Shown here: piece after piece, positions 11,301 to 21,725 of the stretch
How positions within the stretch are numbered: position 1 is the first letter of the stretch
How the letters are laid out: each line of letters starts with the position of its first letter
From: Arabidopsis thaliana
Taxonomy: Eukaryota; Streptophyta; Magnoliopsida; Brassicales; Brassicaceae
Reading direction: 5' to 3'
Length of the DNA stretch: 64,000 bases
NCBI RefSeq assembly: GCF_000001735.4
Contig: NC_003070.9
Location: forward strand, 6,696,001 to 6,760,000
The notes under the pieces: model-generated
The model's input: only the letters and a program-made list of their open reading frames with translations
The model's database searches: none
What the model was told of the DNA's origin: nothing
Translations under genes and position numbers: made by a program

Positions 11301-13162
11301 AAATTAAATGCTCCAGAATATAATGAATGTCCTGTAAGGACCAATTTTAAACTGCTATTGAGTCTTAAGATCGCATGAAACGTAATAGACCTTGGTTCCA
11401 AATATAAATATCCTCGTAAAAGTGAAGGAGCACAAAATTAAGAATGACCAAAATTGAGGAAATAAATATTTTGATGATCTCTTGAAGAGAGTGAATGATC
11501 TCTAAAAGAGACATAAACATGACAAATGAAACATTCAAGTACTTGACAATGACGAGATCTAGCTAGCTATGTCATGTCAAAATATAATGGAATCAAAAGC
11601 AAATCGACGTCGTAATATATTTGCATGCTATGAGCAGTTGATATTATAGACAAAAAGAAGGATCATGAAAGAAAGTCTATTGAAAAGTGTACACAAAGTA
11701 ATGATTAGCCAAAAATGGAAAAGAAGAAATAGACATATAATTATAATCTCTAGTAGAGATATTTGGACTAGTAGTCTATGCACATGATGTGTAAAACGAG
11801 TGGAAAATAAATGAGTCTTTATGTGAAAGAATAGTGAAATTAATGAGATTTTCACAAAGATAAGAAATGTATTATGAAGAGATATATTCTCTTGTGGTGG
11901 ATATAATATTTTTTTTTAAGTATCTAAAGTCTGACAATAAGAGACGGAACACTGGATATGACATTTATATGAAATTCTTGAAAGATATAATCTCTGAAGG
12001 ATTAATTATATGAGAATTATGTTCTCTAGAACTCTACTCGATCGAATAAAAAGAAATATATAACATGGCATATAATCATATAAATGTATATTTATGTTGA
12101 GTTTGTCAAAATATATTGATCAAACTAATATTTGTTTTGAAAATCATTAAAACTCCTACAGAGTTATCATAAGTAATACGATGACAATAATGTATGATAA
12201 AATATCACTAGATAATGATATTTATAAGTCTATATGAAAACCAATTAATTTTGATCATTAAGATTATGGTTATTAATTCCAACGAGATATTGTATTTGAT
12301 TGAAAATCATCTCCTGAAGAAGATGTTTCCGAGGGGGAGATTGAATGATATGCGTGTATGTACCCTTTTTCCTTATAATAGTTTTTATCCCACATGATTT
12401 TTTTATGACAAGGTTTTTAACGAGACATTAAAGAACACGCAAATAATACACTTGATAAATATTAAGAAATTCTATCAATCATCCAAATGAATATTATACA
12501 CTAATGATATTTAGAGAAATAAATAAGATGGTCAAGATGAATCATCTAAAAGATTCATGAGCTGCAGAAGAATGGCGTTGTACTTTATCTAGAAATTTGT
12601 TCAAGAGAAGATTTGGCAGACTTATTCTCAAATACTGTTTATTCTCTGCCACATCTTCTAATCATGCAGAGATTTTACCAATTCATGAAGCTCCCCGCGA
12701 GTGTGTATGGCTAAGATCCATAGTTCACCATATACAAGAAGACTGTGGTATGTATGCAGGGAAAAAGACTCTAACAATTATGTACGAAGACAATGCAGCA
12801 TGCATCGCACAACTCAAAGACGAATACATCAAAGGCGATAGAACAAAGCATATCCTACCAAAATTCTTCTTCACACATGATCTACAAAAGAGCGACGATG
12901 TACAAGTTCTACAGATCCGTTCGAATGATAATCTGGCTGACTTATTCACCAAGGCGCTACCAACTTCTACTTATTCATCGTATCGGATTACGCCGTCTCA
13001 AAGATCTCGACGAATATACTCATAAGGGGGAGTAATTGTGTGTTGCACTCTTTTTCCCTTAACCATGGTTTTTCCCATTGGGTTTTCCTGGTACGGTTTT
13101 TAATGAGGCAACATTTCAAATACTTTACGAGTTATGATACTATAATGGTCATCAAGGGGGAG

Positions 13163-13324
13163 TGTTATGAATAAAGATGGATGCCCATTATAAGGCCCAT
13201 CATCTAAGCCCATCATCTAGATGTTTCTAGGGTTTTACCCTTTCCTTGTACTCCTATATAAAGAACTCTTTATCTCAATGGAATAACACACTCATTTCCT
13301 CTATCTCTTTCTCTCTTTATAACA
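13163..13324 (+). repeat. 3' LTR of the Copia element
   Basis: A 162-bp terminal repeat directly after a polypurine tract. It is followed by TTACC, one base different from the CTACC before the left LTR. Confidence 0.9.
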
Positions 13325-13445
13325 TTACCAAATTTATTTAATTTTTGATTTTTATCCCATTGGTTTAGTCAAGATAAATAGTTAAAAGATAATTAGACTA
13401 TGGTTAAACTTAAACACATTAGTAGGATCCTATAGTTAATTCATA
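13325..13445 (+). pseudogene. relic of DUF1195 gene 3' flank, right part
   Basis: This continues the match to 2810-2945 (landmarks TCCCATTG, GATAAATA.TTAA, AGGATCC.ATA, TTCATAA). Together with 8003-8195 it was one duplicated segment before the Copia insertion. Confidence 0.7.
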
Positions 13446-13458
13446 ACGAGAAATTATG

Positions 13459-13780
13459 ACACGTGGCTCTGTAGCATTGGTGAATCTTGCCAACTTATCA
13501 CGCGCAAACATATTAACCGCCTTTTCTCTTTGTGTTTCATCTGGACCGTCGATTGATTTAGACTTAAACAAATAGCAACCGTAGGATCTCTCCGAAATCT
13601 AAATCCGACTAGGATTTTGCCAAATGAAATTTTAATTAATTGGTCCGTAGTTTAATTCGATTAATCCGATGATCCGGTGATCCAGAAGGTAGTCCGGTTC
13701 ACTGTGTGGGTCGGTTTTAAAAACATTGGATTTTGGGTTTTGCTTCCCTCTATATATATACAAAAAAGATCGATGCCTGT
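13459..13780 (+). promoter_or_regulatory. candidate promoter with ABRE/G-box and TATA
   Basis: ACACGTGGC at 13459-13467 is a full ABRE/G-box. A TATATATATAC stretch follows near 13750 and a transcribed-looking leader begins after it. It probably drives the candidate gene with exon 1 at 13953. Abscisic-acid or bZIP control is an inference from the motif. Confidence 0.45.
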
Positions 13781-13952
13781 TCGGTATCCTTTTTTTTTAG
13801 TTGCGATGATTGTTTAGCTGAGTTTCTTATTGCTTATCTATATATTATGTATCAAATCTCCTTGTTTGATCTATGATCATCTTTCTAGGGTTTTGCTCGA
13901 TTTCCCGGATTCGGGTGGGAAATCATCATCTGATCGATTATCGCGGCTGGAC

Positions 13953-15336
13953 ATGGAGGTACGTTCTTATATAGGGATAGGGTTTCTAGATTTCGTTATT
14001 ACAGTTTATGAACCTGTTGGGTCTTTTCCATATATGTCTTGTAGAATTGGATTACTTGATTGTGTTTGGTTCGTATAAACTCTGCTAACTCAATCTCTGT
14101 TCGTACTCTCGTAGGGATTTATACGGACAAAACAACATCTCGTTGATCTTAACTAATCAACATCTCGTTGATCTCTATCTTATCAACTCCTCGTTGATCT
14201 CTATCTTATCAACTCCTCGTTGATCTAACTGATCAATTCTCGTTGATCTCTCGAATCAACATCTCGTTGATCTAACTGATCAATTCTCGTTGATCTCTCG
14301 AATCAATCCCTCGTTGATCTTGTTAAATCAATTCGTTGCTCAGTAATTAGAATTCTGTGTACGCATGAGAAAAGAAAGGATTTTGGTCCGGTTATTTTCA
14401 TGTTTCTAATTGCGATTAATTTATGGCTGTTGCTCTCTTTTATTAACCTTTGAATCTCCTTATCTAGGGGAAAAAAACAACATCTGATCAACTCTCATTG
14501 ATCCAATCATCAACTCTCGTTGATCATAGCCACTTATCATCAACTCTCGTTGATCATAACCACTTATCATCAACGCTTGTTGATCCAACCATCAACGCTC
14601 GTTGATCCAACCATCAACGCTCGTTGATCCAACCATCAACGCTCGTTGATCCAACCATCAACGCTCGTTGATCCAACCATCAACGCTCGTTGATCCAACC
14701 ATCAACGCTCGTTGATCCAACCATCAACGCTCGTTGATCCAACCATCAACGCTCGTTGATCCAACCATCAACGCTCGTTGATCCAACCATCAACGCTCGT
14801 TGATCCAACCATCAACGCTCGTTGATCCAATCAACTCTCGTTGATCCAATCAACTCTCGTTGATCCAATCAACCCCTCGTTGATCATAACCTCTAATCAT
14901 CAACGCTCGTTGATCCAGTTATCAACTCTCGTTGATTTAAAAGAGAAGGAACCTTGATTTTAGTTAGTGTTATCTATCTCCATAGATTTTAACACTTGTA
15001 CAGGTTTTTTGTTTGAGCTTTCAAACTGAAAAGAAACAGATGTACCAAAAACACAGAGAGGGGATTTTGTACATGACTTTTGCCATGACAGGTGCGCTTG
15101 CTTGGCAGGTCACAAACCCTTTAATAAAAAGATACAGTTTTTGGTTTCGTGGAGGGATGAGGGAAGGTACGGGGTTGGTTAATAAACTTTCTTTGCCCGG
15201 CTCTCTCTCCCTCCTGAATGTGTGTCTACTGTCTTGTTTCATATGCTTCTTGCATACTACACAGACCACAATTATTGAGGCATCACTTGTGCTCTTTAAT
15301 ATGCTTCTTGCATGTGCTATGATCGAAGAACATTGA
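13953..15336 (+). CDS. candidate two-exon gene, unknown small protein
   Basis: Exon 1 would contribute only ATGGAG (13953-13958) before GTACGT. Exon 2 begins after CAG at 15003 and stays open from 15004 to the TGA at 15334-15336, in the same frame, giving 112 aa. The intron of 1,045 bp holds the palindromic minisatellite. The protein begins MEVFCLSFQTEKKQ and has a hydrophobic stretch in its second half (SLLNVCLLSCFICFL), a possible membrane segment. I recognise no domain. A promoter with G-box and TATA lies upstream, and a diverged copy of the start of exon 2 sits near 3457-3530 in the paralogous block. The splice reading is inferred; the transcript could instead be non-coding. Confidence 0.4.
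14118..14945 (+). repeat. palindromic minisatellite, 22-bp core unit
   Basis: The core (about 14588-14830) has roughly eleven nearly identical 22-bp units, CCATCAACGCTCGTTGATCCAA. It is flanked on both sides (14118-14340, 14480-14585, 14830-14945) by looser units of 17-30 bp sharing the same centre. Each unit contains the inverted repeat ATCAAC-GCTC-GTTGAT, able to form a 6-bp hairpin in DNA or RNA. The centre varies (GCTC, TCTC, CCTC) while the arms are kept. The array lies in the inferred intron of the candidate gene. Confidence 0.95.
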
Positions 15337-16221
15337 GTTTCTAATGACCAAGGTATTGATTATGTTTTCTTATCCTGTTGAGATGTTTAATCTGTTTGCT
15401 CATATTTTTTCAGAAACAGAGTGAGCAGGGTACGTTATAGTCTCATTCAAAGTAGGACAATGGAATATAGTCTAACCTGAAGAATTGTTAGGAGGTTGGT
15501 CCCTGTGGAATTGCGCACGGATTGTTGGTAAAAACTATCTTCTAATCGTCAGGTTTTGTCTGAATGTTACTTGTCCTCATTACTTGTATATTCGCTAAAA
15601 TATAAAGGGGATCAATCAGCTCAAATGTGGAAGGAATGGAAGAGAAAGAGATAAACAGTAACGTCGGTGAGAGTGGGAGATAAAGAAACTTTTTGTATCT
15701 TGTGGATGATGAGTGAGTCTGACACTCAATAATCAATCAGTACAACGTGTGTAGTCATGGGTAAGAGTAATAAGAATTATAATTGCTAACTCTGGTTGTT
15801 ATAAGGACCCTATTGACACCACTTGTGCAGAATCATGATGGCTGAGCAGTTTTCCTCATGGTGGAAGCTGTGTACGAGGGTGTAGCCATATTGTATAGGC
15901 TGTGTTCAACCAATAAAAAGATCGCTCCAATCTATAAGGATTTAAGTTGCTATCAAAGTAGAATCAACGTTCTAAGACGGCGCTGAAGTTAAGGAAATCA
16001 AATGATAATTTGTAGAACTGTCTAGTATGCAAGTTCTCATCAGCCAAATTCTGAATACAAAAGAAACTACACTCTCATTCCTTTATTTACAGCAAAACAA
16101 ATAGTACCATCATATCCACACACCAAAGTGTTTGATTCACATCACACCCAAATACAAAAAAAGAGAATTCTTTCAAAATTGCAAGGTAAAAAAAAGAGGT
16201 GCAAATGTATATATTACTAAA
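15337..16221. other. spacer with 3' flank of the membrane gene
   Basis: The first part may be 3' UTR of the candidate gene (a TTTTTTCAG acceptor-like site precedes 15412). From about 15655 the sequence matches 3980-4605 in the other duplicated block. No separate gene was seen. Confidence 0.45.
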
Positions 16222-17676
16222 CTAGAGAAGCCTCCTCCTGAAGGTTCTGGTAGTTGATTGATAAGTACGAACGAGAAGACCGACACCAATCCCAAGACCA
16301 ACACAGACACCAAGTCCTATCCCAACACCAACCCTTACACCTGCATTAAACCATGACATCTCCCCATCAATGCACTCACTTCTCCAATACATGTCTCCTT
16401 CGTATTCCTCTTTGTAATTCCCGTACTCTGTTGTTGCCTACAGACAAAAGGAATGATAATTACTATACAGAGAATGATGAAATTTAAAATGGTCTATCTC
16501 CGAAGAATAGAACAAACTTCAAATCATAACATTACACCAAAGCAAATATTGGGGGATTGTAAGTGACCAACATATGTGGGTCATAGAAGCAGCAGACAAA
16601 AGGATAAGAGCTTAAAGATAAAGGAGGCAAATGAGAGATTCCTATTTATCTCTTCATTCGTAAACTGTGTCTAGGCCACATGCCAAATTTATAAGGAGGA
16701 GACTGGTCCACTTCAATTTATTAAGGACTTTTATCTTCATAAAACTACCAACAAACATGTATTCATTCAATGGGGAAAGAAGAGGATCCAAAAACCATCA
16801 CAACATTTTATGACTTATAAGTTTTTCATCAGGGATAGTAATTAATGTGTTGAACACAAACAAAATATTCAAGAAAACTGTGAGCATTGCGAAGAAAGAG
16901 GGTTTTATCACGCATATGCTATATCTTAGAACAATGAAAGAACGAATTTAGATCATGGCATATGACAACTTGAAAGTTACCTGAAGATCAAGTGCATAGG
17001 AGGTGTCTTTCTGAGGCTCTGCAGTTTCATACTCAGGAATTGCATCCAATGCCATTCTTCTACTCTGCTTCTTTTTCAAACCAAGTTGCAGAGTCTTGGT
17101 TAAGATGATGGGTGTTCCTGAGAAGCAACCAGTAACATAGACCTCGATAGTTGGCAATGGAGACGATAACTCTTGACCGTTTATGCTCTTCTCCTTAAGG
17201 AAACCAGACCCTGCAGTGACCTCAGCCTCACAATTCATTTTCCATCGATTCTTTGATTCCCCAGTGAAACCATTACTACCAGACATCTCAAGAGTTCCAG
17301 ACAAAACTAGCTCATTTTTGTCATAAACCTCAAACTTCACACTACCAGTTAACCTGATATTGTCTGTGCTGACATAAGTAGCTTCTTCAGATTTCTTATC
17401 AACCCGATCTCTCCTAAGCTGTGAAGAACCTCCTTCTGAGTACATTCCCATTCTAACACCGTTAATCTCCAAAAGCGTATCTGGATCCAGAGGAATGTGA
17501 TTGATAGTGAGGACCTCAGGAGTTGAATCTTCCACCACGAAATTGCTTATCCGGACATAGAACACTCTCAAATCCAACCAGGGAGATGAGCTTCTGGAGC
17601 TGTGTTGGTTATAGTTATGATATCTAGATATTTGATAGGCTTCACCACTGTCAAGTGTCTCACAAGGCTCCTCCAT
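16222..17676 (-). CDS. plant protein with C-terminal glycine-zipper membrane anchor (At1g19400-like)
   Basis: Two coding exons, 17676-16981 and 16437-16222, with GT-AG ends at phase 0, give 303 aa. Residues about 30-215 form a soluble, beta-rich-looking region (WLDLRVFYVRISNF, NRWKMNCEAEVTAGSG). The last exon ends in a glycine-zipper hydrophobic segment (VGVGIGLGVCVGLGIGVGLL) and a basic tail RTYQSTTRTFRRRLL. This predicts a tail-anchored or single-pass membrane protein. I recall the Arabidopsis annotation as 'erythronate-4-phosphate dehydrogenase family', but no Rossmann GxGxxG or dehydrogenase motif is visible, so that name looks misleading. A GGTGAGT donor near 18170 suggests a 5' UTR intron. 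A truncated copy of the last exon lies at 4.6-4.74 kb. Confidence 0.88.
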
Positions 17677-18689
17677 GACCAGAGGAAGAGAATCAACAAT
17701 CCAAACTTAATTCTCACTCCAAAAACTATTCGGAAAACACATGTGTATGCTCAATTCCAATGAAAAAAAATCCCAAAGAGAAGAGACCTGGTTTTGAGGA
17801 ACAGAAAAGCCTTATTATAAGGACATGAAACGAGGAATACTAAAACGAGAAAAGAGAATCATTCTGTCCCAAAAGGGAAGATTCCCATTGAACACAGAAC
17901 AGAGGCAATAACACAATCGCAAACGCTAAAAGATATTTAAAGATTCAAACTTTTGCTAGATGCAGAAACCCTAAGATTGTCTCTCCCACAGAATCTCAAA
18001 ACTCTCAAGATTGAGCCAGATAAGAAAATAAGTTTCAAGAAGCTCTAAAATTGAAACTATGTTTCTTCAGCGACAAAGGAACTACCTTTAAAAAACACTC
18101 GAAGCTTCTGAAACTATGAAGATCCAAAGAGAATGAAAGAAACAATAAAAAAAGAGGAGAAAACTCACCAAAAGAAGAAATCACATCCACAAATCCTCTA
18201 AATCTGGTTAAAATTGACTCGTCGAGTCTCCTAGTGTATACGATATTAATCTTCTTGTCAACCTCTAGAATAAAAAGATTTAAAGAAGAAATTTAGTTAG
18301 TGGCAAAGATTAGACTTCTCGAACCCACCACCAAAATCACAGTTTTTTCTTGTCGATCTAATGAGAACGCAGCGCGTGTCCGAGGATTACGATGGACCCC
18401 GTTTGAGCTGATATAATCTTGTTTAAGAAAAATATCTTGTCGTTATCTCTTTCATTACAAATTTTAAATGTCGGTTAAAATGGCGAAAAGTCTACGGTGA
18501 CGAAGAGGAAGAAACATAAATATCAGAAACAGTGATTGCAAAGAAGAAGATGATGTGTTCTTTTCTTTCTGACCTAACGATCTTATCGTCTAAAAGTTTT
18601 ACCATTTCGTTTTTCAGAACCAAAACTGTTCGCTGTTTAACACACACGAAAACGACATGCGCTGTTTTTATTGATAGACAAATATATTA
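17677..18689. other. 5' leader of the membrane gene and spacer
   Basis: The leader of the minus-strand gene is purine-rich and contains a plausible 5' UTR intron. The rest, up to the end of the F-box gene, shows no other gene. Confidence 0.5.
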
Positions 18690-20439
18690 TTACCACGAAA
18701 AAGAAACATGCATCATCGAACCGAGACTATATGTCCCATGGGCCGGTTCAGATTTTAACATACGAGAATTATTGGTTATATAATCAACCATATCTCTCGC
18801 TTCTTGTCTTGGTGGTAAGTCTGTCCACTTGAAAGTCTCTAGACTAGTCAGCAAACATTCAGGCACAGGTGTCACTTGATCCCAGCAAACCAGTGGATCC
18901 TTAAAACACAATGGCATTTTCTGAGAACGAAAATGAGAGATAAATCAAACAATAGAGACAATTAAGACCCTAGTCATAGTAATAGATTAATGAACCTTAC
19001 ATTGTCTGTGAGCTCAAGGACTTTTAGATTAGGAGATCCTTTGAGCAACCGGAGAAGTATTATCGACCAATATGGTTTACAAGTACATATCTTTAGACTT
19101 TCAAGTTGATTGAAGCAAATTGCAGAAACATTCCTAGCCTGCTCATAGCATAATCACAAGTTAGATTATAATGATAAGTAATAAGATTAGAATTTCATAT
19201 ATAAAGATTAAAAAAAAAATATATTACCTCGGATCTTTGGAGCATTAAGCACAAGTTTAGACCATCTCCTTCGGTCTAATACTGTATGGGTTTCTCAACA
19301 ATATTATTTAAATCAGTTTATAATAATTAAATTATTTATCTAAATTTTAAACTATAAAAAGAGAATTTAACCAATAATATGAAGACATGTGGAGAAACAG
19401 TTTCTCAAAGTTTCTGAAACCAGAAACGTTTCTGAAACCAGAAACGTTTCTGGACGTTTCTGACTCTCTCTCCTACTTTTTCATTATTTTATATTTTTTT
19501 AGTCACCAGATATTCTCCCAGATACTATTGATGGAGATGCCCTTAGACGCTTAACAGATGTGAAAGCTCCAAGAAATTTCTCATATTCAAAGATATTAGC
19601 ATCAATGTATGCCTCTTCAAGCTTAGGCATATTCTCTATCAAGAATTTATTGTCGCTGTGATCATTTAGTTTGATGTACTCCAAAGAAGGAGCGACAATT
19701 TCAACTACATTGGAAGAACGATCACAATCTATATCTAATGATAAACTCTTCAAAGACGGTACAATGATGTGGACAGCTCCCAAAGTATCATATTCATCTA
19801 GTTCCATGACCAATTCTTCAAGAACAGGGCAATTGGCAAGAAGCGATCGAAGATATCTTTCATCGGAGGAGATTACTTCTTTAAGGTGCAAAGATTTCAG
19901 GGAGGGAAAACAAACCGTATGAGATTCATCGAGTAGTTGAAAAGATTCATCTACGTATCTCACTCCTTGTAGTAGCAAGTTTTTCAGAGATGGAAGACAA
20001 GCCATACGAGGAACAACCATGAGAATTGCATAAGAGAGTGCAAGGGTCTCGAGCGATTTGCAGGTGTACACGCAAAATGGCAATGTAGCAAATTTGTATG
20101 GATGAGGATAATAATCAATGAAAAGCTCCCGCACACAGTGAGAAACTGCAGCTTCAACGCATAGTTTGATATCTTCTGGTTGAAATGGTAAAGTACTAAA
20201 CTTGAGAGGCAAGCTTTCCAAAACCGGAACTCTATGTAGCGGCAATGTCCTTCTGATAAAACGTCGAAACCTCCGGCGATTGGAAGGTTTAGTGTCGCGG
20301 TCTTCATCATACTCAAGCTTTGGCACCCGCAACCAAAGAAACTTCCACGTTTAGACAAAATGCTAGTGGTCACAGCAACTTTTGTTGGAAGAAATGATAA
20401 AATCTTCACCAGCAAGTCATCAGTATTGATCTTTTCCAT
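18690..20439 (-). pseudogene. F-box/LRR/FBD gene, disrupted (At1g19410-like)
   Basis: Exon 1 is 20439-19228, exon 2 19138-19001, exon 3 18920-18690. The N-terminus MEKINTDDLLVKILSFLPTK is an F-box start. LRR-type repeats follow (CVYTCKSLETLALSYAIL, FPSLKSLHLKEV, CPVLEELVMELDE) and exon 3 carries an FBD-like LETFKW...DMVDYITNNS. Such proteins serve as SCF ubiquitin-ligase substrate receptors. Two defects are seen. Near 20347 a base is missing in the conserved SKRWKFLW turn (CGTGGAAG where CGTTGGAAG is expected), shifting the frame after about 30 codons. A 283-bp MITE sits inside the LRR part of exon 1 and adds an early stop at 19499. A transcript starting inside the gene could still make a shortened LRR protein. 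Confidence 0.8.
19260..19542. mobile_element. Harbinger/Tourist-like MITE inside F-box exon
   Basis: A 283-bp insertion flanked by TTA on both sides (19257-19259 and 19543-19545). Ends are inverted and imperfect: GACCATCTCCTTC on the left, complement of the right end GGGCATCTCCATC. A 3-bp TTA target duplication and this end type fit PIF/Harbinger MITEs. It carries a 2-3x repeat of GAAACGTTTCTG and no coding capacity. Reading across the insertion minus one TTA keeps the host frame (VKRL to NLCLML), confirming that it landed in coding sequence. Confidence 0.85.
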
Positions 20440-21193
20440 ATCTTGAAAATTTCAGGATTTTTTTTTTTTTGTGGACAGAAACACCGAGAGCGACAAAAAC
20501 AGAGTAAATAATTAGAGAGCAAACGGTGCAAAAGCAATTGATATTGTGGAAGGTTGGGGTGGGGGTGAGATATTTTCTACCGACAAGGTTATTTCCGTAT
20601 ATATAATGGAAAATAAGAGAGTGCTCAAACGTCGTTTTATTTTTCTGAATTTATATTCTGGTCAAAGTTTGTATTCGATGTCTTTCTATATTTCTTGGGA
20701 AGATGTTTTTTTTGGGAATTAAAATGTGTGTTTAGGAACTAAAAAGATAATTAAATTACAAAAAGTTCATATTCGATGTCTTTCTATATTTCTTGGGAAA
20801 ATGTTTATTTTTTTGGGAATTAAAATGTGTGTTTGGGAACTAAATAGATAATTAAATTTCAAAAAGTTCATCTACTTGTAATAACTAATAAGCACGACAA
20901 CCTTAATTGCAATTTGGAACAAGGGTTGACGTTTAAAAAGAAGGGTTGACATTAAAAAAGAAGATGAAGAAGAAGATGTTGATGTATTAAGAAGTATCCC
21001 ATCGTCACATAATGTATATCGTTTTAACCATCGTATCGATATGAGAGTTGTTTCGCCAGATGGTGGTGTGGCAACATTTTATTTTCTCAAGGTTTAATTC
21101 GCTTGTTGTGTGCTAAATTGTGTTCCGTCGACTGAGAGTTAAAATAGAGCGAAATTGTGTTGTCTGAGATTTCCCTGTTTTTGTTTCTTTTCT
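20440..21193. other. spacer upstream of the F-box gene
   Basis: Promoter side of the F-box gene, with a tandem repeat listed separately. No gene was recognised. Confidence 0.5.
20667..20873. repeat. tandem duplication of about 103 bp
   Basis: Two adjacent copies of a segment running from GTATTCGATGTCTTTC to TTACAAAAAGTTC / TTTCAAAAAGTTC, differing at a few positions. It is a recent local duplication with no visible coding role. Confidence 0.9.
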
Positions 21194-21427
21194 GACCATC
21201 CACATTGGTGGGCTTTTAGCAAATGTTTTTAACAATAATTTTATTATTTATTTTGAAGTTAAGAGTTTTGATAAGAGTTTTTTTTTCTTAAGAATGTATT
21301 TTGTCTCTTAGAATGTATTTTATCTCTTATATAAGAGTCAAATCTTAACTATTTTACCAATTAAACATTAAATTTAAATCTTAATATCTCTAAGAATTAT
21401 ATTAAGAGCTCATCAATGTGGATGCTC
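21194..21427. mobile_element. short MITE with inverted ends
   Basis: The left end GACCATCCACATTGGTGGGC matches the complement of the right end, GAGCATCCACATTGATGAGC, at most positions. The element is 234 bp, AT-rich and non-coding. The end type resembles Harbinger/Tourist MITEs. A clear target duplication is not visible. It abuts the HCF106 fragment. Confidence 0.65.
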
Positions 21428-21439
21428 TAAACATAAGCT

Positions 21440-21725
21440 CCCTTCATGGTTTTCACTTATGGGTTTTTCTCGTTTCTCTCCTTACATTGGTTTAAAACAT
21501 TTGGGCATCTCAATCTCGCCCAAATCATCAAACTCAGGTTTCGATTTCTCTTATCTTTATTTCATTTTTTCTGGATTTTGTAAAAAGTTGTTCAATTTTT
21601 ATAGTTTAGTGGTTTGTTTGCTGACAAGAAGAGAAGATGTAAGAGTATGGTGATTAGTGCGTCTCTGTTTGGTGTTGGAGCACCTGAGGCTTTGGTTATT
21701 GGCAGGTGTTGTTGCTTTGTTAGTC
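21440..21725 (+). pseudogene. fragment of HCF106 (thylakoid TatB-type) gene with introns
   Basis: The piece encodes GFSRFSPYIGLKHLGISI, then intron-like sequence (about 21537-21611), then KKRRCKSMVISASLFGVGAP and EALVIG. I recognise these as the transit-peptide/N-terminal region of Arabidopsis HCF106, a thylakoid Tat translocase subunit encoded on chromosome 5. After EALVIG a second intron is reduced to a few bases, followed by the nucleotides of VVALLVF, where similarity ends. Intron 1 is kept and its acceptor AG reads TG here, so the piece was copied as DNA, not from mRNA, and is not functional. The gene's usual length is over 250 aa; only about 60 codons remain. Confidence 0.85.

Larger units (their letters stand above)
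8196..13324 (+). mobile_element. Copia (Ty1) LTR retrotransposon, broken
   Basis: Left LTR 8196-8356 and right LTR 13163-13324 both start TGTTATGAATAAAG and end TTTATAACA. They differ by about four substitutions and one length change over 161-162 bp, roughly 97% identity. Target site repeats are CTACC / TTACC. The sequence after the left LTR (CGTTATCAGCACGCTC) sits where a primer-binding site would be, and a polypurine tract (AAGGGGGAG) precedes the right LTR. The order of recognisable parts (integrase-RT junction near 11.0-11.35 kb, RNase H near 12.6-13.0 kb) is that of Copia. The interior is heavily broken, with many breaks, and cannot encode proteins. LTR divergence suggests insertion about 1-2 million years ago at usual plant rates. 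Confidence 0.9.

Noticed and set aside
11628-11855. Minus-strand open frame within the Copia element
   Set aside because: Antisense to a decayed element interior; a chance frame in AT-rich DNA.
14118-14945. Cluster of microRNA precursors or CRISPR-like repeats
   Set aside because: Hairpin arms are only 6 bp and the units are tandem copies; too short for miRNA precursors, and no spacer diversity.
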